The notes under the pieces: generated by a model | Told to the model about the DNA's origin: nothing | The model's input: the letters and a program-made list of their open reading frames with translations, nothing else | The model's database searches: none | Source of the DNA: a delta proteobacterium NaphS2 | Lineage (GTDB): Bacteria > Desulfobacterota > DSM-4660 > Desulfatiglandales > Desulfatiglandaceae | NCBI GenBank assembly: GCA_000179315.1 | Contig: ADZZ01000278.1 | Span: 62,001-126,000, forward strand | Direction: 5' to 3' | DNA: 64,000 bases | Position numbers and translations under genes: made by a program | Shown: one piece after another, positions 1-9,104 of the stretch | How positions within the stretch are numbered: the first letter of the stretch is position 1 | How the letters are laid out: each line of letters begins with the position of its first letter

Positions 1-124
1 CCGCTTCCGTTCCCGGCTGGCCCGGCTGTATAACTGCGAAATCGAGACTTCCCGCTTCAACATACCCGTTTCCGAGACAGAAAAACAAGGTCAATAAAAG
101 AACGCAGGTCCAATATTTTTTCAT
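1..124 (-). CDS. Exported protein, N-terminal part only (runs off the left edge)
   Basis: Read on the minus strand, an ATG at 124 opens a frame that stays open to the window edge. It begins with two lysines, a hydrophobic Leu/Phe/Cys-rich core of about 15 residues and then VEAG, a typical Sec signal peptide. The mature part starts SLDFAVIQPGQPGT, which resembles the start of PhnD-like periplasmic binding proteins, but only about 41 residues are visible. A GGGAGA Shine-Dalgarno-like run lies just upstream; a second in-frame ATG is at 130. It follows the RND transporter by 24 bases and is probably co-transcribed with it. Function is not assignable from this fragment. Confidence 0.6.
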   Translation of the reverse strand, partial: MKKYWTCVLLLTLFFCLGNGYVEAGSLDFAVIQPGQPGTEA

Positions 125-148
125 GGTCATTCTCCCATGTACATTTTG

Positions 149-2905
149 CTAATCCCTATGGCGCCCTTTGAAACGTCCCACCAGCTTCAGGATGGGGGGC
201 AACGCAAACAGACACGCCACCATACCCGTCAAAGAACCCAGAACCATGATGGCACCCAGGCTGGCCATCCCCCGGTGATGTGCAAATAAAAGGCCGCCGA
301 AACCGATCATGGTCGTGGTAAAACTAAGCGCCACGGCGGTTGGGGTGCCCGTATAAAAAAGCCCCCCGACCCCTGACTGGGCAGGGCGGTCGGCAAGTAA
401 CGGCTCGATTTCCCGCCAACGGGCCAGGAAGTGAACCCCGCCGTCCACTCCGATGGCGATGAGTATGGGTATGGCAAAAAAATTGGCCAAATTGAAATCG
501 AGTCCCAGCCAACCCATTAACTCCAGCAGCCATAACATACTAATGCCCAAAGGCAAAATGGCAAGTAGCACATATCGCATGGAGCGGGAATAGGTCCACA
601 ATATCAGGCAGACCAGCAAGACGGTCAGGATCGCCGCCTGGAGGAAGGTACGGTGCATCAGCCGCGCCGATTCATAAACCCCCACGGGAACGCCGCTCAC
701 GTCAGGGGCCACCTTTCGCAGATCCGCCACAAACTGTCCCAGGGCGTCAAAATCCCAGATGTCCCCCTTGGGACTTACCTTGATTTGAAATCGTCCGTCT
801 TTTCCCACATATAGATCCCGCAATCCCGCAGGAAGGTTTTTGGGCGTGACCGGTTTTGCTGTTAGCCATTGTTTCAATTGCTTGAGGGATGTGACCATAT
901 CGTGCTGCAAGGATTTTTCCAGGGTTTGGAGGCGGCCGATCCGTTCCGGATATTGACGCAGCTGTTCAATGGCTGAATCCACTGCATCCCTATTTTTCCC
1001 CACCAGTGCGATTTCCTGTGCCGCCCCCGCAACAAAGAGTTTTTCTTCCAGGTCTTCCAGAGCGGTGCGTAAATGGAGGAGCCCCTTTTTGATCTTTGCC
1101 GGGTTGACGGGCGTTTCAGGCGGCAGTTGATCCGGTACCATTTCAAGGGCCGCGGCCGCCTCCTGATATTGCGCTGATTTTTCTTCCTGCCGCTTGGGAA
1201 TAAAATCAAGAACGCTTTCCACCCGACCGACGGCAGGGATGGCCATGAGCTTTTTCGTTAGGGTTTTCACCTGTCCCAATGTTCCGGCGCTTATAATGGC
1301 ATACCAGGTGGATTCGTCGGCGGTTTCAACCAAAAGCCTTTCATATTCCACGGATTCAAGTCCCCGGGCCTGAAGCTCCAGCAGATTGTAATTGAAACGA
1401 ACCTTGAAAATTCCCGGAAGGGCCAGAAGTGTTAAAACCAGCAGAAATCCGATCACGCCTTTGGGATATTTAAAAAAACGCTCCAGCAGCGGCATGGCCG
1501 TTATTCTTGGAGCGGAAGAAGGAAAAAGCTTTTTTTTCCCGGCCAGCAGCAGCATGGCGGGAAGCACAACCATCATGGATACCAGGCAGAAAATCACCCC
1601 GGTACCGCCAATGAGGCCCAATTGTCCCAGGCCGATGAAATCAGACCCCAGGACCGAGTAAAAAGCGCACACCGATGTGAGGGCACCCAGAATCACGCCC
1701 GGACCGGTTCGAAACAGAGAGGCCTTAACGGCATCTTCCACACCGAGTCCTTTGCCGTGCGCTTCCACGTATCGCATGACCACATGAATACCGAAATCCA
1801 CACCGATGCCCACGAGCACCAGAGCAAAAATGACGGATAGCAGGTTCAATTCTCCAACGGTAACCGTGGCAAATCCGAAGGTCCACGCCGTGGCCATGGC
1901 CAGCGAAAGCAGCACCAGAAAGGGCCTCAACCACCCATGGAGGACAATCATGAACAAGACGCCTATGCAGAGCACCGCAATGACGGCAGCCCTCGTCATG
2001 TCCCGGTCCGTGGTCTCCATTTCGTCTGCCTGGAGGGCCGGTCGTCCGGTCAGCCCCACCTGGAGGCCGGGAAATTCCGCGCGGGTGGCTTCAATGGCCT
2101 TCCGCACCGCCGCAAGCGGCTTGCCGATCACATCCAGAACCCCGAAATCCTTGATTGGCAGAATACGCATGACCAGGAGTCGTCCCGATCCGGTAAAAAA
2201 ATAATCCCCTTGGCCCTTTGTAAGATCGAACAAAGAACCGTCAAGCTTTTTACCCGACACCGCTTCATCCACTTTTACCAGGAAATCCTTTAGGAATTTG
2301 AGCGCTTTCCCCAACAGGGCCGGGTCCATGTCCGGTACCCGGCTTGTTTTCTGAACGCCTCCTTTATTGGGGGTTGGCCCCTCTCCGCCCAACAGATCCG
2401 CCATGATGTTGAACAGGCCCGTCAGAGAACCGTCTTCAAACCATTGATCCAGGTAGAGGGCTATAAAGGAGATGGTGCGGGTGAGCGTTCGGGCTTCTTC
2501 CGGCGAAGCGAAAAGGAGCACGCCATTTCCCAGATCGTCAGGTGAAATACGATAATAGACGGCCTGAACCAGGTCCGGATATTTTTGCAGGCGGCCATTG
2601 AGACGTTCGGCGAATTGAGCGGCCCGCGCTTTTCCTTCCTTGGTTCCGCCGGTTTGTATGACCACGAAAAGATATTCCTGGTCGCCAAAATTTTTGAGAT
2701 GTTCCAGATACCGTTTTTGAAAGGGGACCGATGGTGAAACAAGACTGTCCTGATTGCTGTTCAGGTGCAGAAAATAAATGGCGCCCAACGCCGAAATCAA
2801 TCCCACGGCCAGCCCGGTCAAAATGATGGCAACGGCGTGGTGCTGCACCAAGCGCCAGAGGATATTCAACTTAATATATTTCCGTTTTTTGGAAGGGTGT
2901 TTCAT
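149..2905 (-). CDS. hpnN: HpnN-like RND/MMPL transporter (hopanoid-associated)
   Basis: A protein of about 918 residues with the RND/MMPL layout: one N-terminal membrane segment, a large periplasmic domain, a block of membrane helices near the middle, a second periplasmic domain, and a final helix block. The helix motifs GIGVDFGIHVVMRY and IAIGVDGGVHFLARWRE show the internal duplication typical of the family. The frame is open from 2950, but the ATG at 2905 overlaps the stop of the upstream aminotransferase as ATGA and has AGGA at good spacing, so I start there. HpnN proteins are known to move hopanoids to the outer membrane. The role here is inferred from neighbouring hpnB- and hpnO-type genes. 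Confidence 0.8.
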   Translation of the reverse strand: MKHPSKKRKYIKLNILWRLVQHHAVAIILTGLAVGLISALGAIYFLHLNSNQDSLVSPSVPFQKRYLEHLKNFGDQEYLFVVIQTGGTKEGKARAAQFAERLNGRLQKYPDLVQAVYYRISPDDLGNGVLLFASPEEARTLTRTISFIALYLDQWFEDGSLTGLFNIMADLLGGEGPTPNKGGVQKTSRVPDMDPALLGKALKFLKDFLVKVDEAVSGKKLDGSLFDLTKGQGDYFFTGSGRLLVMRILPIKDFGVLDVIGKPLAAVRKAIEATRAEFPGLQVGLTGRPALQADEMETTDRDMTRAAVIAVLCIGVLFMIVLHGWLRPFLVLLSLAMATAWTFGFATVTVGELNLLSVIFALVLVGIGVDFGIHVVMRYVEAHGKGLGVEDAVKASLFRTGPGVILGALTSVCAFYSVLGSDFIGLGQLGLIGGTGVIFCLVSMMVVLPAMLLLAGKKKLFPSSAPRITAMPLLERFFKYPKGVIGFLLVLTLLALPGIFKVRFNYNLLELQARGLESVEYERLLVETADESTWYAIISAGTLGQVKTLTKKLMAIPAVGRVESVLDFIPKRQEEKSAQYQEAAAALEMVPDQLPPETPVNPAKIKKGLLHLRTALEDLEEKLFVAGAAQEIALVGKNRDAVDSAIEQLRQYPERIGRLQTLEKSLQHDMVTSLKQLKQWLTAKPVTPKNLPAGLRDLYVGKDGRFQIKVSPKGDIWDFDALGQFVADLRKVAPDVSGVPVGVYESARLMHRTFLQAAILTVLLVCLILWTYSRSMRYVLLAILPLGISMLWLLELMGWLGLDFNLANFFAIPILIAIGVDGGVHFLARWREIEPLLADRPAQSGVGGLFYTGTPTAVALSFTTTMIGFGGLLFAHHRGMASLGAIMVLGSLTGMVACLFALPPILKLVGRFKGRHRD

Positions 2906-4278
2906 GCGGTCCTGGCAGTTCGCAGCCCCAGGTTTTTGACGGTTTTCCATGTGGAACCGGGAAACTTGTGAGCATCCATCAAAACGTTGTCCAGTGCCTC
3001 CAGAAAATGATCGATGTCAGAGCGGTCGATGGTCAGAGGCGGCAGGATTTTCACCGTGTCCAGGCCATGTCCGGCAACCTGCGTCAGGATCTGATGCTTC
3101 TCCAGCAGCGGCATGGTAATCATCTGACAGAAAAGATCCTCGTTCATTTTGTGAAGAAGATTCCACCCGGTCTTGAGCGAGAGCGAAGCGGGTTTACCGA
3201 ATTGAATACCGATCATGAGGCCTCTTGCGCGAATCTCATGAACCATTTCATACCGTCGCGCCAGTTTCCGAAGCCCCTTTTCAAGATAGGCGCCCATGAC
3301 GGCTGATCGCTGGACCAGGTCTTCCTGCTCAATTACCTGCAATGTCGCCAACCCTGCCGCCATGGCCAGATCGTTCTGGCCGAACGTGTTTGAATGGGCA
3401 AAGCACCGATCCATGCTGTCAAAAACTTTTGCGTGGATGTCACGTTTGGTGACAACCGCGCCCACGGGGATGTACCCGCCGGAAAGGGATTTGGAGACCA
3501 CCAGCAGATCGGGTGTCACGTTCCAGTGCTCAACCGCGAACATGCGGCCGGTTCGCCCCAGCCCGGTCTGCACCTCGTCGGCGATGAGCAATGTGCCGTG
3601 GCGTTCACAAAGCCTTTGCGCTTCAGGAAGGTATTCCGGGGTCGGAACAAAGACGCCTTTCCCCTGGATCGGCTCCACGATAAAAGCGGCCGCATCTTCC
3701 AAAGAGAGTTCTTTTTCCAGTGCCTTGAGATCGTTAAACGGTATGTTGACACAGTTTGGCAGAAGCGGTTCATTGCGCTCCCTGAATTCCTTGTTGCCGT
3801 TCACGGAGAGGGCCCCCAGCGTCAGTCCGTGGAAGGCCCGATCACAATAGATGACTTTGCTTTTTCCCGTGGCTTGGCGAGCCATCTTAATGGCCCCTTC
3901 CACTCCTTCGGTTCCCGAATTGGTGAAAAAGACCGCTTCCAGGCCTTCAGGGGCGGCTTTCGCCAATGCCTCCGCCAGAAGTCCGGCCAGAATCCCCACG
4001 TCCATCTGTACCATGCTGGCCGAACTCATATCGATGACGTCCTTTAAGACCCGGGCCACCAGCGGGTGATTTCTGCCAATGTTAAACACGCCGAATCCGG
4101 CCAGGAAGTCGAGCACCTCCCGACCCTGTTCATCCAGAAGACGCGTTCCTCCGGCGCCCGTATAGTTTCGATTGTAGCCGATCACTTCCAGCACCCGGAC
4201 CAGCTGAGGGTTCACATAGCGACGATGGAGCGCATAGGTTTCGTTGAGACGGCTTTTGATTAGGGAGGCAATATCCAT
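2902..4278 (-). CDS. hpnO: Class III aminotransferase, HpnO-like
   Basis: A 458-residue PLP-dependent class III aminotransferase of the acetylornithine/putrescine type. Visible landmarks are the cofactor-phosphate region NSGTEGVEGAIKMAR near residue 120, the D234 region IADEVQTGLGRTG, and the Schiff-base lysine K263 in SKSLSGG. In hopanoid producers this family (HpnO) makes aminobacteriohopanetriol; here that assignment depends on the hpnB and hpnN neighbours, because related enzymes act on ornithine or polyamines. The gene overlaps the transporter start by 4 bases, so the two are probably translationally coupled. Length is normal for the family. Confidence 0.75.
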   Translation of the reverse strand: MDIASLIKSRLNETYALHRRYVNPQLVRVLEVIGYNRNYTGAGGTRLLDEQGREVLDFLAGFGVFNIGRNHPLVARVLKDVIDMSSASMVQMDVGILAGLLAEALAKAAPEGLEAVFFTNSGTEGVEGAIKMARQATGKSKVIYCDRAFHGLTLGALSVNGNKEFRERNEPLLPNCVNIPFNDLKALEKELSLEDAAAFIVEPIQGKGVFVPTPEYLPEAQRLCERHGTLLIADEVQTGLGRTGRMFAVEHWNVTPDLLVVSKSLSGGYIPVGAVVTKRDIHAKVFDSMDRCFAHSNTFGQNDLAMAAGLATLQVIEQEDLVQRSAVMGAYLEKGLRKLARRYEMVHEIRARGLMIGIQFGKPASLSLKTGWNLLHKMNEDLFCQMITMPLLEKHQILTQVAGHGLDTVKILPPLTIDRSDIDHFLEALDNVLMDAHKFPGSTWKTVKNLGLRTARTA

Positions 4279-4401
4279 TTTGATTGCGAAATAAAAGGGT
4301 TAAATTCGGAAGAAGCCTTCGCGAACCGAGTCCTTCCGGCTTGTTTGGGAAGTGTAGGAAAACCTTTGGTTCGTGTCAAGACGGTATTCCCCAATAGGCA
4401 A

Positions 4402-5514
4402 TTACAAATAGGCCCTTCCTTTCCATTCCGCCCCCTTCCCTCTCCAATAACGGATAGCCGACGTCCAGGTCATGGCCAGAAACAGCATTCCGATCAACGG
4501 CATGAAAAAGGCCCATTTCCAGTTCAAACCATAAAATTTCAAAGTGGGAACGTAACCCAGCACCATAAACAGAAGGCCCAAGAGAGATAAAATCCAGGCG
4601 CTGAAAGATGGAAAAAGAAGTCCTGCCACGGGGATGCCGAACATGAGGATCATGACCCCGGTCAACAGCACCAACAGGGTAGTGGCGTAGCGCAGTTGAT
4701 GAAAGGCGGTCCTGGCCACCATGCGCCAGATCACCCCGATTCGGTCATAGGCACGAAGGCTTTCGGCGGAGTGGGTCAGTCCGATCCAGGTGCGGCCCCC
4801 CATGCTTTTAACCTGTCGCGCCAGCGCGCAATCATCGATCAGCGCTCCTCGTATGGCTTCGAATCCGCCCATGGCCTTGATCATCTCGGTTTTCAGCAAA
4901 ATGCAACCGCCTGCGGCGGCCGCCACCCGGGGGTGTGCTGAATTGGAAAGCCTGAAAGGGTAGAGCAATTTGAAAAAGTAGATAAAAGCCGGCATGAGCA
5001 GCTTCTCCCACGGGGAAACCATGCGAAGAAATGCCATCAGGGAAATCAGATGAAAGCCTTCTTTCAGCATTTTCCGGCGAAGCCTTGAGAGAATACCCGG
5101 TTTAAGTGCTATATCCGCATCCAGCAGAAGTACAAACGGTGTTACCACCTGCTGCAATCCCTGATGAAGCGCCCACAATTTACCGCTCCAACCTTCAGGA
5201 AGGGGCCTCCCCGAAACAATTTTAAGCCCGGTGTTGAACATTTTTCCGGCCAAGGCCGCCGTCTCGTCCTTCGATTGATCGTCCACCAGGATCACCTTGA
5301 CATTTTTTCCTTGGGCTTTGATGCCCGCCAGAGTGGCTTGAATGAAATCGGCCTCATTTCTTGCGGGAATCAACACTGTGATATCCCCAAAATCTTCGTT
5401 ATTGTCATCGGGCGCGCCGTCCAGGCATTCACGGGTGGACCACGGCCGCCAGGGCAGCAGAAGAATGATGAGCCACAACAAGGCTCCCAAAAGGGTCAGT
5501 AGCGTCAACAACAT
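4402..5514 (-). CDS. hpnB: Hopene-associated glycosyltransferase HpnB
   Basis: A 370-residue membrane glycosyltransferase of family 2. It opens with a hydrophobic segment, then WRPWSTRE, then a GT2 domain with VTVLIPARNEA near residue 47, VDDQSKD, and the DAD motif LLLDADIA. The stretches LWALHQG, AAAAGGCILLK and IRGALIDDCALARQ are characteristic of the HpnB family. Three or four membrane helices close the protein. HpnB glycosyltransferases are linked to hopanoid side-chain modification, though substrates are poorly known. It starts 6 bases after the stop of the upstream GT2 gene and lies in the same leftward run as the isoprenoid genes. Confidence 0.8.
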   Translation of the reverse strand: MLLTLLTLLGALLWLIILLLPWRPWSTRECLDGAPDDNNEDFGDITVLIPARNEADFIQATLAGIKAQGKNVKVILVDDQSKDETAALAGKMFNTGLKIVSGRPLPEGWSGKLWALHQGLQQVVTPFVLLLDADIALKPGILSRLRRKMLKEGFHLISLMAFLRMVSPWEKLLMPAFIYFFKLLYPFRLSNSAHPRVAAAAGGCILLKTEMIKAMGGFEAIRGALIDDCALARQVKSMGGRTWIGLTHSAESLRAYDRIGVIWRMVARTAFHQLRYATTLLVLLTGVMILMFGIPVAGLLFPSFSAWILSLLGLLFMVLGYVPTLKFYGLNWKWAFFMPLIGMLFLAMTWTSAIRYWRGKGAEWKGRAYL

Positions 5515-5520
5515 GGGTTT

Positions 5521-6357
5521 TCAACTCGCAAGTGAATTAAATTTTGCCGGAAGCTCAAGGTAATAGGAGGCTTCACGTTTTTTACCCCGTTTCAGGCAGC
5601 CGGTTCCGTAGATGTGGCATTTTCTTGAAAGTTGTTCCAACAAGGCTTTTTTCTGTAGTGTATTAAGCGGGCCTGTTTGGAGCAATTTTACCATGGCCTT
5701 GATCCTGAATCGGTCCATCCCCTTGTAGCGACCGGACAACTGATCCGAATGGCCCCCTTCTTTGACAACGAGATTCCGCCGAATCAGATATACCGGGTAA
5801 CGGCAGGCAATGCGCAGCCACAGATCGTAATCTTCACAGGCCGGCAGATCTTCATCGAACAAACCGACTTCCTCAAGAAGCCCTCGTTTGAGCATGACCG
5901 CCGAGGGGCTTACTAGACAGAGCGCCAGTGAAGGTTCGAAAATGTTTCCGGAAGGCTTCAAATGCCGCTTTCCCGGATTGACCCGTTTCCCGTTTCTGAT
6001 CCATGCCTCCTCTGTCTGGCAGATGAAGGCATCGGGGTTTTGATCAAAAAATGCCGTTTGTACACCCAGTTTTTCAGGAAGCCAATAGTCATCGGAATCG
6101 AGAAAAGCGATCAAAGGGGCCGTAGACGCTGCGATCCCGGTATTCCGTGCCGCCGAAACCCCTTTATTGACCCTGTGCGCCATATAGCGGATGCGGCCCT
6201 TGAACGGGTGCAGCATTTTTTCAGTTTCGTCCGTGGACCCGTCATTCACAACGATGATTTCATGGTTTTCAAATCGCTGATCGAGGACCGACGAAATTGC
6301 GCGAACCACCTTTGCGGCACGGTTGAAAGTCGGTATGATAACGCTGACGGCTGCCAT
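5521..6357 (-). CDS. Family 2 glycosyltransferase
   Basis: The frame extends back to 6447, but the family homology begins at MAAVSVIIPTFNRAAKV, so the ATG at 6357 is chosen. That puts the gene 11 bases after the IspH-UbiA stop. The protein (about 278 residues) has the GT2 landmarks VVNDGSTDET, GVSAARNTGI, FLDSDDYW and EDYDLWLRI, and no membrane helices. It probably adds a sugar to a lipid or glycan precursor at the cytoplasmic face. The acceptor is unknown; position between ispH-ubiA and hpnB suggests an isoprenoid or hopanoid lipid, which is inference. Confidence 0.75.
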   Translation of the reverse strand: MAAVSVIIPTFNRAAKVVRAISSVLDQRFENHEIIVVNDGSTDETEKMLHPFKGRIRYMAHRVNKGVSAARNTGIAASTAPLIAFLDSDDYWLPEKLGVQTAFFDQNPDAFICQTEEAWIRNGKRVNPGKRHLKPSGNIFEPSLALCLVSPSAVMLKRGLLEEVGLFDEDLPACEDYDLWLRIACRYPVYLIRRNLVVKEGGHSDQLSGRYKGMDRFRIKAMVKLLQTGPLNTLQKKALLEQLSRKCHIYGTGCLKRGKKREASYYLELPAKFNSLAS

Positions 6358-6368
6358 TTTCAGAAGGT

Positions 6369-8087
6369 CTATATCAAAACAACAATCCCTGCCAACAGGA
6401 AGTTGCCTTCCACCAGGCCTTCCAGAACAGTTCCGGGGGAAAGCCATTGTTTTTCATAGGTGTACAGACACAAAACCAGGGTCGAAAGAGGGATGAGCAG
6501 CATGAAAAAGGCGGGACTTACCAGACCCGAAATGCTGCTTATTACCAGCAGCAGAGCCGTTCCCAAAAAGATCTTTTTAAAAAGCGAAATCGTCCTTTTT
6601 TCACCCAGTGTGATGGGCAAGGTCTCCGCACCCACCATGAGGTCGCCCTGAAGCTGAAACAAGCTGAAGAGAATGGCTCTTGCGTAGCTGAAGGAAAAGA
6701 CAACAATGGCGGTAATGAAGACAATGATAAGAGAATCCGATGGATGACTGAAAAGGGGCAGAATCACCATGACGGCTACCCAGGCAAGTGCTTCGGACAG
6801 ACTTCGGGAACCGGGAATGTCTTTTATTCTGACAAATCGATAACGATTTCCAGCCCCTTCGGGGATCAACGGGATACTGTAAACGACTCCCAGAAGACTC
6901 AAACCCACCAAGGCCATAAACGTGCCGAATCCCGCAATGATGGATAAAATCAGAGCGATGCCCATGGCAACGGACCCCATGAGGATCAACAACGCTTTGT
7001 GCTCCCTTTGAAAAGCGGCCCTGCCGGGGTCGTTATAAGAGGCCGCGCCTTTGTCCAGAAATCGGTTGAAAACATGCATGGCATAGATGTAAAGGGTTGC
7101 CATCAAAGGGAATATCAGACCCGTCCTTCCACCCGCAAGATGCATCACCGCACCGGCAAAACTGAAGGCGCCCACCGCTGCAGCCAGGTTGCTGAGCACG
7201 AGAAAGCGAAGCGTTCGCCTGATGCCGTGAGCAAGAGGGGTTTCCTTCCGGGCTTGAATGGCCTCAATTTCCTGCATGACATCCATGATAAGCCAGTGAG
7301 GGGTGGAAGCGCCGGCCGTGAGCCCGATCACCTTCATTTGGGAAAGGGCTTCCCGTGGGAGCTCCCTCTTCGTCTCCACGTGGAAGGTAGGAAGATGCTC
7401 TTCTTCGGATATTTTGGCCAGCCGCTGGGTGTTGGCACTGTGGTACCCTCCCACCACCACCACCCCGTCCACCTGCCCTTTGAAGGTGCGCACTTCCGCC
7501 TGTCGTTCGTGGGTGGCGTCGCAGATGGTGTCAAACACCTGTATATCCGGAAAACGAATCTTCAGTGTCGAAACGATTTCCTTGAAATCTTCGGCATCCT
7601 GGGTGGTTTGTGCCACCACAAAGGGATTTTCCATTTCCGGTAGATTCGCAACGTCCGCTTTTTTCTCTATAACGTGGGCGGGTGCCTTGCTGTATCCCAT
7701 CAGGCCGATCACTTCAGCGTGGTTCTTGTCCCCCACAATGATGGTTGGGCGGTCCTTGTTGGACTGGTGTTGAATAATGGCCTGTACACGGGTGACTTTG
7801 GGGCATGTGGCATCAATGACCTTGAGTCCCGAATTTTGAAGCATCTCCCGCTGGCTGGGTGGAATGCCGTGGGCGCGGATCAGTATCCGGCCGCGGGTCA
7901 ACCCCGTGGTATTGTCCGTGGCCTTGACACCTTTGGTTTCAAGGAGATCCAGCACCTGTTTGTTGTGAATGAGTGGGCCGAAAGTGAACAGGGGACCTTC
8001 TTTCTTGTTGGACTCCGCCATGACCATTTCCATGGCCCGTCGGACACCCATGCAGAAACCGGCGGTTTTGGCCAGAATTACTTTCAT
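6369..8087 (-). CDS. ispH: Fusion of IspH (HMBPP reductase) and a UbiA-like prenyltransferase
   Basis: A 572-residue two-domain protein. Residues 1-280 are a complete IspH, the last enzyme of the MEP pathway, making IPP and DMAPP. The three iron-sulfur cysteines are C12 (AGFCMGV), C95 (DATCPKV) and C189 (DTICDATHERQ), and the substrate-binding stretch HGIPPS is present. Residues from about 285 to 572 form a polytopic membrane domain of UbiA type, with a first motif around N341-D345 and a second around D482 followed by GAETLPITLGEKRT. There is no stop or frameshift between the two parts. Fusing the enzyme that makes C5 units to a membrane prenyltransferase is unusual; the polyprenyl substrate is unknown. 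Confidence 0.85.
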   Translation of the reverse strand: MKVILAKTAGFCMGVRRAMEMVMAESNKKEGPLFTFGPLIHNKQVLDLLETKGVKATDNTTGLTRGRILIRAHGIPPSQREMLQNSGLKVIDATCPKVTRVQAIIQHQSNKDRPTIIVGDKNHAEVIGLMGYSKAPAHVIEKKADVANLPEMENPFVVAQTTQDAEDFKEIVSTLKIRFPDIQVFDTICDATHERQAEVRTFKGQVDGVVVVGGYHSANTQRLAKISEEEHLPTFHVETKRELPREALSQMKVIGLTAGASTPHWLIMDVMQEIEAIQARKETPLAHGIRRTLRFLVLSNLAAAVGAFSFAGAVMHLAGGRTGLIFPLMATLYIYAMHVFNRFLDKGAASYNDPGRAAFQREHKALLILMGSVAMGIALILSIIAGFGTFMALVGLSLLGVVYSIPLIPEGAGNRYRFVRIKDIPGSRSLSEALAWVAVMVILPLFSHPSDSLIIVFITAIVVFSFSYARAILFSLFQLQGDLMVGAETLPITLGEKRTISLFKKIFLGTALLLVISSISGLVSPAFFMLLIPLSTLVLCLYTYEKQWLSPGTVLEGLVEGNFLLAGIVVLI

Positions 8088-9083
8088 TTAGGCGTTATCT
8101 CCCGATAATTTTTCAGATTCCATGAGGGTATCGAAGTAATGATTCAGTGCGGTCATCATGCTGTTAATGTCCTTGATGCCGGTAAACGCACCCCGAAACC
8201 GACTGCTGTGAGGCAGCCCTTTTGTGTACCACAAAAGTTGTGCTCGCATCATTTTGGCGGCAACATATTCCCCCATCATGCGGGAGAGAAGCGAGAAATG
8301 CAACCGGATGATCCTTTTTCTTTCGAACAGATCGGGCGGCTGTGCCCCAATGCCTTTTTCAAGATCCAGGATCTGCCTGAAGATCCAGGGATTTCCCAGG
8401 GCGCCCCGGCCGATCATCACTCCGTCGCATCCCGTTTCCTTTCGCATTTCAAGCGCCATTTCCGGCCGGGATACATCGCCGTTTCCGATAACGGGAATGG
8501 TCAATCGCTTTTTGATCTCCCGAATAATGCGCCAATCAGCCCGCCCGGAAAATCCCTGTTTGACGAACCTCGGATGAACGGTCACGGCATCGACACCGCA
8601 ATCTTCCAGGATGTCCGTGATTTCCAAAAAATTGGCCTCCTCGGGAGACCACCCCGCCCTTATCTTGACGGTCAAAGGTATGGTGCAGGCCTTTCGGACC
8701 GCCGTCACCATGCGTTCAATGGCGGAAGGACTTCGAAGCAGCGCCCCGCCGGAGCCGTTTTTGATGACTTTTCTGGCGGGACATCCCATGTTAATGTCCA
8801 CCAGATCGGCCCCTTTTGAAACGGCCTTTTCAGCGGCCGCGGCCATGATGACGGGGTCTGCACCGAATATTTGTACGGCGACGGGTTTTTCCCGCGCGAC
8901 GCTTTCAAGGTAGTGAAAGGTCTTTTGGTGGCCCCGACTGAGCCCCACGGCGCTGACCATCTCCGTGACCGTCAGTCCCGCCCCCAGTTCTCTGACGATT
9001 TGTCGAAAAGGCGGATTGGTAATGCCTGCCATGGGGGCCATGATGAGACGGTTTTTGAGCGAGAGCGCACCAATCTTCAGCAT
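8088..9083 (-). CDS. dusB: tRNA-dihydrouridine synthase (DusB type)
   Basis: A 331-residue FMN enzyme that reduces uridines in tRNA. The family signatures are clear: MAPMAGITNPPFR near residue 15, the QIFGADP stretch, DINMGCPARKV with the catalytic cysteine, GSGGALLRSP, and IGNGDVSRPE followed by GVMIGRGALGNPWIF. Length is usual for DusB. It ends one base before the ispH-ubiA start codon region, so the two are tightly packed in the leftward run, although their functions are unrelated. A weak Shine-Dalgarno (AAGAGA) precedes the ATG. Confidence 0.92.
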   Translation of the reverse strand: MLKIGALSLKNRLIMAPMAGITNPPFRQIVRELGAGLTVTEMVSAVGLSRGHQKTFHYLESVAREKPVAVQIFGADPVIMAAAAEKAVSKGADLVDINMGCPARKVIKNGSGGALLRSPSAIERMVTAVRKACTIPLTVKIRAGWSPEEANFLEITDILEDCGVDAVTVHPRFVKQGFSGRADWRIIREIKKRLTIPVIGNGDVSRPEMALEMRKETGCDGVMIGRGALGNPWIFRQILDLEKGIGAQPPDLFERKRIIRLHFSLLSRMMGEYVAAKMMRAQLLWYTKGLPHSSRFRGAFTGIKDINSMMTALNHYFDTLMESEKLSGDNA

Positions 9084-9104
9084 GATATCTCTTATTCAGG
9101 ATTT

